Shown in pieces: positions 38,034 to 46,457 of a DNA stretch of 64,000 nt. Every line of letters starts with the position of its first letter. The stretch's first letter is position 1. Below the pieces are notes generated by a model. The model ran no database searches. It saw only the letters and a list, made by a program, of their open reading frames with translations, and was not told where the DNA came from. The stretch lies in contig CP030759.1 of the NCBI GenBank assembly GCA_003290465.1, forward strand, positions 1,984,001 through 2,048,000, in the 5' to 3' direction. A program made the position numbers and the translations under genes. This DNA comes from Candidatus Sumerlaea chitinivorans (lineage in GTDB: Bacteria > Sumerlaeota > Sumerlaeia > Sumerlaeales > Sumerlaeaceae).

Positions 38034-39182
38034 ATGTTTGTAGACTACGCCAAAATCTATCTTGAAGCAGGCGACGGCGGGACAGGTTGCGTGAGTTTCC
38101 GCCGTGAAAAGTACGTGCCCCATGGGGGCCCCGACGGAGGCGATGGCGGGCGCGGCGGGCATATCTATCTCGTCGCGGATCCGCATGTGGTTACGCTCCT
38201 CGATTTCAAGTATCGGCCCCACTACCGCGCGAAGCGAGGCCAGCACGGCATGGGAAGCAACTGCTCGGGACGCGACGCGGAGGACCTGTACCTCCACGTG
38301 CCCCTCGGCACCGTCGTCAGCGATGAACACGGAAATCACCTCGCCGACCTTGTCGAACCGGGGCAGGTCTTTCTGGCTGCGCGCGGCGGCCGCGGCGGCC
38401 GAGGCAATCAACATTTCGCGACGCCCACGAATAAAGCCCCCCGCAAGTTCGAATACGGTGAAAAAGGCGAGCGACGCACCCTCATCCTTGAACTAAAATT
38501 GATTGCGGACGTTGGCCTCATTGGCTTGCCGAACGCAGGGAAGTCGACACTTTTGGCCACACTCACAGCGGCCACTCCCAAAATCGCCCCGTACCCGTTT
38601 ACCACCATTCACCCGAATCTGGGGGTGATGGAATTCGATGACGCCACGCGCTGCACCTTAGCGGATATTCCCGGTTTGATCGAGGGCGCGCACCGTGGCG
38701 CTGGCCTTGGCCACCGCTTCCTGCGCCACATCGAGCGCACGAAGCTCTTGGTCCACCTGATTGCTCCACCCGAGCAACCCCCTCTTGATGATTTTGAAGC
38801 CTATCGATATGCGCGGGAGCTGGTAAACCGAGAGCTTGCGCAGTATTCGGCGACACTTGCAGCAAAGCCGCAAATCGTGTGCCTAAGCAAATGTGACCTA
38901 CTCGAGCCCACGACGGTGGAAGCACTTGTGCGCCAATTCCGCGAACGCGAGGGCGTGGAGATCCTGCCTATTAGTGCTCAAGCGCATACGGGCCTTGAAA
39001 GACTCAAAAGCGAAATTCAGAAAGCGTTGCGCAACCTGACTGACAGTGAGAGCATGCCGAGCGTTGCAGTGCCAGCATCCTCACTTCCCGCGAGTTCGAG
39101 CACGACGGACGACGCTGAGCAGTTGGCTGGGAGTGAAACCGGTGAGCCCACCGACGAGACGTGCAACACAGACGCAAATTAG
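38034..39182 (+). CDS. obgE: Obg-family GTPase
   Basis: Ribosome-associated GTPase (382 aa) required for 50S maturation and growth control. The N-terminal glycine-rich Obg fold (1-158) shows GDGGTGCVSFRREKYVPHGG and GGRGGRGNQHFATPTNKAP. The G domain has G1 GLPNAGKSTL, G2/G3 TTIHPNLGVME and LADIPGLIEGAHRG, G4 LSKCDL and G5 ISA. A 45-residue acidic, Ser/Thr-rich C-terminal tail replaces the structured C-terminal domain of some homologues. ATG 38034 is fixed by the conserved FVDYAKIYLEAGDGG start. Confidence 0.97.
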   Translation: MFVDYAKIYLEAGDGGTGCVSFRREKYVPHGGPDGGDGGRGGHIYLVADPHVVTLLDFKYRPHYRAKRGQHGMGSNCSGRDAEDLYLHVPLGTVVSDEHGNHLADLVEPGQVFLAARGGRGGRGNQHFATPTNKAPRKFEYGEKGERRTLILELKLIADVGLIGLPNAGKSTLLATLTAATPKIAPYPFTTIHPNLGVMEFDDATRCTLADIPGLIEGAHRGAGLGHRFLRHIERTKLLVHLIAPPEQPPLDDFEAYRYARELVNRELAQYSATLAAKPQIVCLSKCDLLEPTTVEALVRQFREREGVEILPISAQAHTGLERLKSEIQKALRNLTDSESMPSVAVPASSLPASSSTTDDAEQLAGSETGEPTDETCNTDAN

Positions 39183-39218
39183 CCACTGACGCTTGTTCCG
39201 AACCATGTCTGCAATGAG

Positions 39219-39248
39219 TTGACAGCTACAGAATCCGTACTCCATGAT
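39219..39248 (+). promoter_or_regulatory. Candidate sigma-70-type promoter
   Basis: TTGACA (39219-39224), an 18-bp spacer and CATGAT (39243-39248) lie 28 bp before the ATG at 39277, giving a short leader that still contains the GAGGA ribosome site. It is a perfect -35 with a 4/6 -10. Sequence-only prediction. Confidence 0.5.
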
Positions 39249-39276
39249 TGCGCGAATTTCATTGTGAGGAAAATTT

Positions 39277-40575
39277 ATGGTTGGAAAAACACAACGAGTC
39301 GCCACTTTCGCCCCCGCGGCCACGGGAGGCCCCGTTTCAACTACCCCTCGTCGTGGTCATAGGTCACGGGCACGAACAACGCCCGTATTCGCTTTTGTGG
39401 TCCTTGTTGGCACCCTCATTTCAAACCCGTTAGAAAGGAAGCTGCAAGCGATGGAACTGCCGGCCGATTTGGAATCCAAACTTCGAACGGCTCAGCCGGG
39501 CGAAATTGTTGACATGGGGAGTTACCCAATGGCGGAGCTGCCCCTGCTGGAATACGAGAAACGTGCGGGGGGACCGCAGTTTATTTTCTCCGACGATCCC
39601 GAGTACTTCCGCGTTCCCGAGGGGGCGGGCGTGCGCGAAAAAGTTCAGCCCGGACGAGTGCGCCTGTACACCTATCACGTCAACGGCACCACAGAGAGCG
39701 CCCGGCGTATCTCGACAGTGATTGAAAATTTGGGCTCGCGACCGCTCACGCTGCGATGGCACCGCTACGCCTTCCGCGGGCCAAGCACCGATTACTATCG
39801 GGTGGGCAAAGGGGGGCTCGTGGACTTCTTCTCGGCTAAGAATCTCCCACCAGCAATGACGATTCCAGCAGGGGGAGCCGCTCCGCTGGATCCCAAGATG
39901 GACGCGGTGGCGGTTCGTTACGACGAACTGGTCCACGGCTTCTACGAGTTTGAAATTGATCAGCCCGCGCGCATCACTACATTGCAAACGTCCCTTGAGA
40001 CGCCAGCGGTGGAGGCGAACGCCCGCATTCGCGAGGTGCTCCCGCCGCGCAAAACATTGGGTGCCGGGCGGGGACTTTTCAAAACCAGTGACTACGACAT
40101 CACGCCGAAAGGTGGGAGTCCCTACGATACCGCAGACGGGCCCAAACAGATCCTTGTCGCCGACGGCAAACATGATCCGTGGATCACTGGCTGGGACGAT
40201 AGTCGCTCCAGCGCAAGCCGCAATGCGGGCAATTACGGAGTGCTCTATCGCATCCGCGTTCCGTATCGCTCGAGCGATGGCCGCGGCATTGCCGTCGTTC
40301 TCTGGTATCCGCCCGCCGGAGGCAAATGGTGCGATGCGTGCGCGCTGGCAGTCGTTGCAAACGCTGGGGTGCACGCCGGTGGAGTCATCGAAATTCCGCG
40401 CGACCGAACGACCTTTACCGGTCGAACGAACGCGGGAGTCATTCAGATCTACCCACCGGCAACTCAAGGCACCGAGGGAGTTATTGAATTGACTTATTCA
40501 CCGCCGGGCGCATCATGCCTGCCGAATCCGATTTTGTTGATTCCAATTCACCTGAACGAGCTTAAAAAGGAATGA
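39277..40575 (+). CDS. Secreted hypothetical protein
   Basis: Protein of 432 aa with a long N-terminal region: a basic 32-residue stretch, then a hydrophobic segment (PVFAFVVLVGTLISN, about 36-50) that may be a late signal peptide or anchor. The extracytoplasmic part is beta-rich, with repeated sandwich-like strands (RVRLYTYHVNGTTESARRISTVIENLG). Segments such as KGGLVDFFSAKNLPPAMTIP and NAGNYGVLYRIRVPY are reminiscent of uncharacterised surface proteins in several phyla, but I know no function. A GAGGA site 7 nt before ATG 39277 supports the start. Its stop overlaps the start of the SurA-like gene (ATGA), so the two are translationally coupled. Confidence 0.7.
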   Translation: MVGKTQRVATFAPAATGGPVSTTPRRGHRSRARTTPVFAFVVLVGTLISNPLERKLQAMELPADLESKLRTAQPGEIVDMGSYPMAELPLLEYEKRAGGPQFIFSDDPEYFRVPEGAGVREKVQPGRVRLYTYHVNGTTESARRISTVIENLGSRPLTLRWHRYAFRGPSTDYYRVGKGGLVDFFSAKNLPPAMTIPAGGAAPLDPKMDAVAVRYDELVHGFYEFEIDQPARITTLQTSLETPAVEANARIREVLPPRKTLGAGRGLFKTSDYDITPKGGSPYDTADGPKQILVADGKHDPWITGWDDSRSSASRNAGNYGVLYRIRVPYRSSDGRGIAVVLWYPPAGGKWCDACALAVVANAGVHAGGVIEIPRDRTTFTGRTNAGVIQIYPPATQGTEGVIELTYSPPGASCLPNPILLIPIHLNELKKE

Positions 40576-41738
40576 CGGAAAGCCGACCACGAAGAGTTGC
40601 CCGGGTAGGGCGCTGTTCGTTTGTCGTCATGACATTGCTCGTTCTTATCTTGAATGGAGCTCGCGTGCAAGCCGCCGGCCAGGTGGCCGACGGCGTCCTT
40701 GCGCGCGTCAACGAGGACGTCATTCTTGCCAGTGATCTGCGCGAAGTCCTCCGCGAGAAGGGGTGGGATGGGAGCGGAGACCCCATTGCAGCAGCTTCCG
40801 TGGAGCATGTGCGGGCACTTCTCGATCGCACTCTCTTGCTTCAGGCGGCCAAGAAGATGGGAGGAAGCGATCCGGACGCTGAGATCCTCGATCAAGTCGA
40901 ATCCATGGTCACGCGAATTCGCAGCCAGTATCCAAGCGAAACAGAGTTCCGACGTGAGGTGATCGCCCAGTACGGTTCCGTCGAGGCCTTCAAGCGCGAG
41001 CTCCAAAAGAAGGCGACATTGGACTGGAAGATTGGGCGTGCCATTCACAGCCGGTTCACCATCACAGATGCTGACGTCGCCCGCTTCGAGGCTGAGTGCC
41101 GCGCGAAGGGCCGAATCCCTGAGAGTTACCATCTGCGGCGCTTAGGGGTACCGGTGGATAGCGAGACCAGCCGCGGACGCCAGCAAGCGCTTGCTCAGGT
41201 CAAGCAGATCCTCGACGACGCGACCGCACGTGGCCTCGGATTTGCAGAGACCGTTCGCCGCTTCACCTTGGTCCCGGGCGAGCGCGAAACTGCGGGAGAT
41301 CTCGGGTTTATTCCTGCGGAGCAGTTGGCACCCGACGTCCGACGGGCTGTTCAGAAACTGGAACCGGGACAAGTGACCGAACCGATTTTAGCCGGTAACT
41401 ACGCATCTATCTTTTACTTGGAGGCCAAGCGGGGGCCACGCTCGACCCTTTACGAGCAGCGATTCTTGGAGACGCGTGATAAGCTTCTCGGAGAGCTTAG
41501 GAAGAAAGCCCGCCTGCAGGTGTTTGATCCGCGGCTTGCCCGGAAAATCCCAAAAGAGTATGCTGAATGCGTGGAGCCGACCGTTTTAGCTGCGACATCA
41601 TTAGCAACCGGGGCGCGCGTCGTGGAGGGGCAAAACGAAGACGGCGCCTCGACGAATCCCGCAGCCAGCGAGTCGCCCTCCCCCACCCCGTCACGCGCTT
41701 TTCCCGCCAAACTCTTTTCACGCTTCCAACGCAATTAG
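40572..41738 (+). CDS. SurA-like peptidyl-prolyl isomerase/chaperone
   Basis: Exported foldase of the SurA/PpiC type (388 aa). A signal peptide (about 1-35) leads to a SurA N-domain beginning VADGVLARVNEDVILASDLREVL. Helical chaperone segments follow, then one parvulin-like domain (about 195-295; HLRRLGVPVDSE, GLGFAETVRRFTLVPGERETAGDLGFIPAEQL, ITEPIL-type ending). The parvulin part diverges from active PpiC, and isomerase residues cannot be confirmed. Homologues guide outer-membrane proteins through the periplasm, which implies a diderm envelope. It overlaps the preceding gene by 4 nt and is followed by pdxA, as in the classical surA-pdxA gene order. Confidence 0.85.
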   Translation: MTESRPRRVARVGRCSFVVMTLLVLILNGARVQAAGQVADGVLARVNEDVILASDLREVLREKGWDGSGDPIAAASVEHVRALLDRTLLLQAAKKMGGSDPDAEILDQVESMVTRIRSQYPSETEFRREVIAQYGSVEAFKRELQKKATLDWKIGRAIHSRFTITDADVARFEAECRAKGRIPESYHLRRLGVPVDSETSRGRQQALAQVKQILDDATARGLGFAETVRRFTLVPGERETAGDLGFIPAEQLAPDVRRAVQKLEPGQVTEPILAGNYASIFYLEAKRGPRSTLYEQRFLETRDKLLGELRKKARLQVFDPRLARKIPKEYAECVEPTVLAATSLATGARVVEGQNEDGASTNPAASESPSPTPSRAFPAKLFSRFQRN

Positions 41739-41860
41739 TTCGAACGTCTGCCCGGCAAAAAGAGCCCACATCCACGCCTCGAGAAATTTGTTAGAAAACG
41801 TGTCAGGCTGGAGTCGTTTTTTCTCGAACTCGTACCTGAACCGATCACAATCACAAGACG

Positions 41861-42889
41861 ATGAGAGCGAAGTCGGAGAAATGCTTGCGTTTGGCGATCA
41901 CAATGGGCGACCCCGGGGGGGTTGGACCTGAGCTCGTGGCCTGCGTCCTCCGCGAACTCTCGGTGGCAGGCTTCCAAGCTTTGGTGTTCGGAAGTGCGGA
42001 GCTCTTACGGGAAGCTGCCAACCTTCGTCAGCTTGAGCTGCCTCCCCTTGTCACTGTCCAGCAGGTGGAGGAAGCAGGTGCGGCAGAACATCCGGTGGTG
42101 GTCGTGGAAGCGCCAGAGGTGGGTTCGGAGTTTGTCCGTGGACGCGCGCACCCCGCTAACGGACGTGCCGCGCTGCGTTGGATAGAACTTGCGACGCAAG
42201 CGGTGCTTGGGGGCGCAGCGGACGCGCTGGTGACCGCCCCGATCTCAAAGGATGCCATCCGTGCCGCTGGCTCACCTTTTCCCGGTCACACGGAGTACCT
42301 TGCCTCCCTCTGTGGAAATGCCGAAGTGCGCATGATGCTCGAAGGCGGTGGATTGCGCGTCGTGTTGGAAACCATTCACGTACCACTCGCAGACGTGCCG
42401 AAGCTGATTTCGCGCGAGCACTTGCGGCGCACCCTCGAAATTGCCCACACGTGGGCCCAAGAATATCTGACGCCGACGCCGCGAATCGGGGTATGCGGAC
42501 TCAACCCACACGCCGGCGAGAATGGTCACTTTGGCTCGGAGGAACTTGAGATCATTGGCCCCACCGTGGCAGAAGCGCGCGATAAGGGCATCGCGGCCAG
42601 CGATCCTCTTCCGGCGGACACCGCCTTCTACCGAGCGCTTCGTGGTGAGTTCGATCTCGTGGTGGCAATGTACCACGACCAAGGCTTAGTGGCCGTGAAG
42701 ACGCTTGCTTTCGAGACAGGGGTGAATATTACGTTGGGGTTACCCATCATCCGCACCTCGCCCGACCATGGGACAGCGTTCGACATTGCGTGGCAGGGTC
42801 GGGCCCAGTCTAGCTCGATGACAGCGGCGGTCCGCCGGGCGATCGAGCTTGCGGAACAGCGGCGTGCAAGCCGGCAAAAATGCGGCTAA
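41861..42889 (+). CDS. pdxA: 4-hydroxythreonine-4-phosphate dehydrogenase
   Basis: PdxA (342 aa) oxidises 4-phosphohydroxy-L-threonine in the DXP-dependent route to vitamin B6. Family motifs are intact: ITMGDPGGVGPELV at the start, VTAPISKDAI, metal-binding His in FPGHTEYLASLCG, CGLNPHAGENGHFG with a second His, PLPADTAFY, YHDQGLVAVKTLAF with a third His, and IIRTSPDHGTAFDIA near the end. ATG 41861. A 122-bp gap separates it from the SurA-like gene; the order is conserved in many Gram-negative genomes. Confidence 0.97.
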   Translation: MRAKSEKCLRLAITMGDPGGVGPELVACVLRELSVAGFQALVFGSAELLREAANLRQLELPPLVTVQQVEEAGAAEHPVVVVEAPEVGSEFVRGRAHPANGRAALRWIELATQAVLGGAADALVTAPISKDAIRAAGSPFPGHTEYLASLCGNAEVRMMLEGGGLRVVLETIHVPLADVPKLISREHLRRTLEIAHTWAQEYLTPTPRIGVCGLNPHAGENGHFGSEELEIIGPTVAEARDKGIAASDPLPADTAFYRALRGEFDLVVAMYHDQGLVAVKTLAFETGVNITLGLPIIRTSPDHGTAFDIAWQGRAQSSSMTAAVRRAIELAEQRRASRQKCG

Positions 42890-43316
42890 GGGTTCGCCAG
42901 CAAACGCACGTCGAGTGCAGCGGCGAAAAAGTCTGAACGCGGCATCAGATCTCCTCCCACGTGTTTTTTACAGAGAGAGGGTCAACCGGACTTCAAGCAT
43001 ATCTCGGAAGAAGATGCTGCCGTAGCATTCTGAAACAGAAGATTCTTTGCGCCGTGCAAGCTGCGGAACGCGACGCGGGTCTTCGAGAATTCTGTTGGTT
43101 GGGGCAATTTGCGGACGAATGCAGAAGCATGGGTTGGAGTATACGTATTGCGTTTGCTGACGGGTGAGAGGCTCCCGTCATGCTGTCCCGTGCGCTGTAG
43201 TTGGATAAGCTGCAACCGCGCGGTGGGCACGTGGGTCCCGCACGACTCGGAAAGCCGATTGGTCGTTGGACGGGATGCCACCTCTGCCAAAGCTACGCAG
43301 GAAGGACTGCAGGCAA
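42890..43316. other. 427-bp leader region of rplS
   Basis: Spacer between pdxA and rplS. It contains no credible gene. Its last 130 bases hold several GC-rich short dyads (for example around 43222-43262) and could fold as a ribosomal-protein leader. I cannot match it to a known L19 leader by eye. Confidence 0.45.
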
Positions 43317-43778
43317 ATGAGCGTCAATAACCAGATCATCCGCGATTATCTTGCGAACGAATTGAAAAAAGACGTTCCAGAATTCGGGCCGGGGGACACA
43401 CTGAAGGTTTCCGTCCGGATCACGGAGGGCGACAAGGAACGCATCCAGGATTTCATCGGTGTGTGCATCCGCCGCAAAGGGAGTGGCATCAGCGAAACGT
43501 TTACCGTTCGGCGCGTAAGCTACGGCGTCGGAATGGAGCGTATTTTCCCAATTCACTCCCCAAAAGTGGAAGCGATCGAAGTCCTTCGGCGGGGCAAGGT
43601 GCGCCGCGCCAAACTCTACTATCTGCGTGAGCTGCGCGGCAAGAAAGCCCGCATCGTCGAACGCAAAGTGCGTCATGCCGGGATTGATACCAGCGTCGTC
43701 CTCGACGAGCAGCCGGCTGCGGAAGCTCAACAGCCTGCAGCACCCGCTGAGCAGACCCAGCCTCAGCAAGAGAGCTAA
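43317..43778 (+). CDS. rplS: 50S ribosomal protein L19
   Basis: Ribosomal protein L19 (153 aa), at the 30S-50S interface. The conserved core is clear: [61 protein letters not shown] and [19 protein letters not shown] 30-residue Ala/Gln/Pro-rich C-terminal tail extends beyond the usual length of about 115. The ATG at 43317 fits; an upstream frame start at 43266 adds residues absent from L19. The usual neighbours (rpsP, rimM, trmD) are not next to it here. Confidence 0.96.
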   Translation: MSVNNQIIRDYLANELKKDVPEFGPGDTLKVSVRITEGDKERIQDFIGVCIRRKGSGISETFTVRRVSYGVGMERIFPIHSPKVEAIEVLRRGKVRRAKLYYLRELRGKKARIVERKVRHAGIDTSVVLDEQPAAEAQQPAAPAEQTQPQQES

Positions 43779-44362
43779 GCGGTACGTCGCAGATACGCGG
43801 ACAAAATCGCGATGCTCTTCGCTATTCCGAGAAGGGCGAAGTATAAGGGTTTCCGTCTTTAGGATGGGAAGCTAAGAGCCTTCGCTTTACGCACCACCTG
43901 TCTGCTGCACTTGTTCTAAGCATGGTGGCCGCGAGCTTGCCATTGGGCATCAAGAGTTGGCCTCTTTGGAGATATTAGTCGCGATTCTAAGGGTCAACGC
44001 TGTTGCGTAGGCGTTGCATCGGGGGCGTCCGCAATTGCCGGCCCATTTTGCCGCAGGCGATTTTCCGCCATGCGTGGGGTGAGCAATTGCCTCCGCTCTG
44101 GCTTCCGAGGTCAGCAGACGAGTCTCCTTGAATGCTGATTTCGTTCGCGTTGGCTTCAACCGGACGGGATTCCCTACGGCTTCCAGCGAAAGGTGCAAAG
44201 AAGCAAGGTGGCCTTGCCCCCTCGGCTAAGCGTGAATGACTTTTCAAAACGTTCAGTCCTTGGGGCGTAAGTCTTTTTTTCTTGCTTTCTTTCTCCTCGC
44301 CCATGACATATGTTAAATTTTGAAGAATCGAGTGGGTTAACAAAAAAAGCGGAAGCCAAGCT
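43779..44362. other. 584-bp spacer between rplS and the interrupted cupin gene
   Basis: Native chromosomal DNA left of the mobile element. A weak CTTCGC/GCGAAG hairpin just after rplS (about 43811-43841) may terminate it. T-rich runs near 44273-44292 and an A-rich stretch near 44340 precede a GGAAG ribosome-like site at 44351-44355. No credible gene on either strand. Confidence 0.5.
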
Positions 44363-44440
44363 ATGAGAGGTGGCCCTCCGACTCTCTATTGGGTGTGTGG
44401 CATGCGGTTTCTCACCGTGATGAGTGACCCATCTATTTCG
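44363..44440 (+). pseudogene. 5' fragment of cupin-like gene cut off by the mobile element
   Basis: Reading through the element as if absent (44440 joined to 48895) gives one open frame: ...MSDPSIS from 44420-44440 continues in frame as LFSVVVPVSPHG at 48895 onward. Possible native starts in this frame are ATG 44363 (GGAAG 7 nt upstream), ATG 44402 and ATG 44420. The first is favoured by its ribosome site, the last by a sober cupin N-terminus. The fragment ends exactly at the left target duplication CTATTTCG (44433-44440), so the gene was intact before insertion. Confidence 0.75.
44433..44440. repeat. Left 8-bp target duplication of ISPpu12-like element
   Basis: CTATTTCG, directly outside the left terminal repeat. 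An identical copy lies at 48887-48894. Eight base pairs is the usual duplication for ISL3-family elements. Confidence 0.9.
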
Positions 44441-44464
44441 GGGTAAGCGGATTAAATGGTTGAT
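44441..44464 (+). repeat. Left terminal inverted repeat of ISPpu12-like element
   Basis: Starts GGGTAAGCGGATT and ends AATGGTTGAT; pairs with 48863-48886 with three mismatches. Confidence 0.9.
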
Positions 44465-44527
44465 CTTACCTTTGCATGAGAGTGAGGCAGACCGGCATCT
44501 CATCGGATTATCTGGTTGATGCTTCAC

Positions 44528-44935
44528 CTACTGCTGGTGCATGTTTCCTTCGCTAATTCCAGCAAGAACCCCACACGCCTCAACTTCCCGGTCATCGTTG
44601 CAACTCGCTCTCAGTGAAACGAGTTGTTTCTCAAGCGCTTGCAGAGCGGTTATCTGCGACCGCACATGAGAGATGTGATCATCGAGCAAGGCGTTGACGG
44701 CGGTACAAGGCTGATGAGGGTCGTCCTGATAGCTCTGTAGTTCGTGAATCTCAGCCAGTGACAGGCCCAGGATTCTGCAGCGACGGATGAAGGCCAGCCT
44801 CTCACCATGCTTCTCGGTATAGACACGGTAACCGTTGTCCTGCCGATCAGGCGGCGGCAACAAGCCCTGCTGTTCATAGAAGCGGATCGTCTGTGTTTCG
44901 ACCCCTACCAACTGCGCCAACTGACCAATGCGCAT
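44528..44935 (-). CDS. cadR: MerR-family Cd/Pb-type regulator
   Basis: Metal-sensing MerR-family activator (135 aa). The winged-helix start MRIGQLAQLVGVETQTIRFYEQQGLLPPP is typical, followed by a long dimerisation helix. The metal loop CNDDREVEACG near the C-terminus carries two cysteines, and a third lies in QPCTAV (about residue 76). This three-Cys pattern matches CadR/PbrR sensors of Cd(II)/Pb(II) rather than MerR itself. ATG 44935; an upstream ATG at 44950 adds five residues. It is divergent from the CDF pump, with the shared operator between them. It is the first cargo gene of the element, and its codon use is proteobacterial in style. Confidence 0.9.
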   Translation of the reverse strand: MRIGQLAQLVGVETQTIRFYEQQGLLPPPDRQDNGYRVYTEKHGERLAFIRRCRILGLSLAEIHELQSYQDDPHQPCTAVNALLDDHISHVRSQITALQALEKQLVSLRASCNDDREVEACGVLAGISEGNMHQQ

Positions 44936-44966
44936 CAGCCTCCTCCCCAACGGATTCTTTACTCTA

Positions 44967-44997
44967 TTGACCTTATAGTAGCTTTATAGTTTTAAAT
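44967..44997 (+). promoter_or_regulatory. MerR-type promoter/operator with 19-bp spacer
   Basis: TTGACC (44967-44972) and TTAAAT (44992-44997) are 19 bp apart, the over-long spacing that MerR-family activators correct by twisting DNA. The spacer contains an imperfect dyad, CCTTATAG ... CTTTATAG, close in form to known pbr/cad operators. It faces the CDF-lspA genes and lies 32 bp from the divergent regulator start. Confidence 0.85.
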
Positions 44998-45030
44998 GGT
45001 ACCACAACATTGTTCAAGTGGAGTCGTATC

Positions 45031-45927
45031 ATGAGCAAATCCTGTGGTGGCGCCTGTGGCGGTGATGCAACGCCCGCAGCGGATACCGATATACAGGCCT
45101 CCTCCGAGGCGCCAGGGAGATGGGTCAGTGTTTATGCCGTGCCGAAGATGGACTGTCCATCAGAAGAGCGCATGATTCGCCTGGCCCTGAACGGCGTTGA
45201 GGGGATTCGGGCACTGTCCTTCGACTTGTCGAACCGCCGGTTGAAGGTCGTGCATGACGGCGAGGCTGAGCCCATTACCGCGAAACTGGCGACCTTGGGG
45301 CTAGGCGCCTCTCTTCAGGAAACCGTCATTGCCGACCCAGAGACGATCAAGGCCGCTGAGAGCTCGGCAGTCTCTGCTACGCAGGAGTCAGGCACTCTGC
45401 GCGTGTTGCTCGGTATCAATGCACTTCTGTTCGTGGTGGAAATGACTGCCGGCCTGATCGCCCAGTCTACCGGCCTGATCGCTGATTCCCTGGATATGTT
45501 TGCCGATGCAGCCGTCTATGGCCTGGCTCTCTATGCCGTAGGGCGCAGTGCGAAAATGCAGGTACGTGCCGCGCATCTGGCAGGGGTACTGCAACTGATT
45601 TTGGCTATCGGCGTACTCGTCGAGGTGGTGCGACGCTTTGTATTCGGTAGTGAGCCTGAATCGCTGATGATGATGGCGATCGCATTCGTCGCATTGATTG
45701 CCAATACCAGTTGTCTGCTGCTCATATCCAAACATCGGGAGGGCGGGGCGCACATGAAGGCAAGCTGGATATTCTCGGCCAACGACGTGGTGATCAACCT
45801 GGGGGTCATCACCGCCGGCGCCCTGGTCGCGTGGACCGGGTCCAATTATCCGGATCTGATTATCGGCACCATCGTGGGGGTCATTGTACTTAACGGTGCC
45901 AGACGCATTCTGGCGTTGAAGGGTTAA
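45031..45927 (+). CDS. CDF-type cation efflux protein with HMA-like N-terminus
   Basis: Inner-membrane cation diffusion facilitator (298 aa), expected to export divalent metals such as Zn, Cd or Co. A Cys-rich head (SCGGACGG) and an HMA-like domain with MDCPSEE (about 40-46) precede six membrane helices. The transport-site segment in TM2 reads DSLDMFADAAVYG, and the TM5 partner is FSANDVVINLG, with Asp residues as metal ligands. The start is ATG 45031, with GTGGAG about 9 nt upstream. It is the gene driven by the MerR-type promoter and is followed 3 nt later by lspA. In this compact form it is typical of ISPpu12-like cargo. Confidence 0.9.
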   Translation: MSKSCGGACGGDATPAADTDIQASSEAPGRWVSVYAVPKMDCPSEERMIRLALNGVEGIRALSFDLSNRRLKVVHDGEAEPITAKLATLGLGASLQETVIADPETIKAAESSAVSATQESGTLRVLLGINALLFVVEMTAGLIAQSTGLIADSLDMFADAAVYGLALYAVGRSAKMQVRAAHLAGVLQLILAIGVLVEVVRRFVFGSEPESLMMMAIAFVALIANTSCLLLISKHREGGAHMKASWIFSANDVVINLGVITAGALVAWTGSNYPDLIIGTIVGVIVLNGARRILALKG

Positions 45928-45930
45928 ATA

Positions 45931-46443
45931 ATGCTCATTATTGGCAAAAAGCTCTCGCCGTATGCCCTATTGTCCATATCGGGCCTGCTGGCAGCGTCTG
46001 ATCAGGCTGTAAAGTGGCTGGTGCAGCAATCAATGGCCTATGGCGAGTATGTTTCGGTGACCCCGTTCTTTAACTGGGTGCACCTATGGAACACCGGTGC
46101 CGCATTCAGTCTTTTTGCGAATGGTGGAGGCTGGCAGCGCTACTTTTTTATCGGAATCGCGGTAGTGGTCTCGATTTTTCTGATCAAGCTGATCCTTGAA
46201 AATCGTCATAAAGGAGAAGCCATCGCTTACAGTCTTATCCTCGGTGGCGCCATGGGCAACCTGATTGACCGGGTCTTTCGCGGCTATGTTGTGGATTCCT
46301 TTGATTTCTATTGGCGAGACTGGCATTGGCCGGCCTTCAACCTGGCTGATATTCCAATTGTCCTCGGTGCCTTACTTTTCGTTTCCAGCAGCTTGTTGGG
46401 TAAAAAAGCAAACACCAATGCCGAGTCGGATGGATCTGACTGA
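45931..46443 (+). CDS. lspA: Signal peptidase II (mobile copy)
   Basis: Prolipoprotein signal peptidase (170 aa), an aspartyl membrane protease that cuts before the lipid-modified Cys. Four membrane helices are visible, with conserved blocks ASDQAVKWLV, FNWVHLWNTGAAFSLFA, GGAMGNLIDRVFRGYVVDSFDFYW (first catalytic Asp) and PAFNLADIPIVLGA (second catalytic Asp). It lies 3 nt after the efflux gene inside the mobile element, the usual lspA location in ISPpu12-like elements. The host must also have its own chromosomal lspA, not seen here. Function as cargo is unknown; resistance to LspA inhibitors or lipoprotein processing linked to metal stress are guesses. Confidence 0.95.
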   Translation: MLIIGKKLSPYALLSISGLLAASDQAVKWLVQQSMAYGEYVSVTPFFNWVHLWNTGAAFSLFANGGGWQRYFFIGIAVVVSIFLIKLILENRHKGEAIAYSLILGGAMGNLIDRVFRGYVVDSFDFYWRDWHWPAFNLADIPIVLGALLFVSSSLLGKKANTNAESDGSD

Positions 46444-46451
46444 CACCTACG

Positions 46452-46457
46452 CCTATA
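46452..46457. repeat. Left 6-bp target duplication of IS481-family element
   Basis: CCTATA, matched by an identical CCTATA at 47526-47531 directly outside the right end. Confidence 0.85.
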
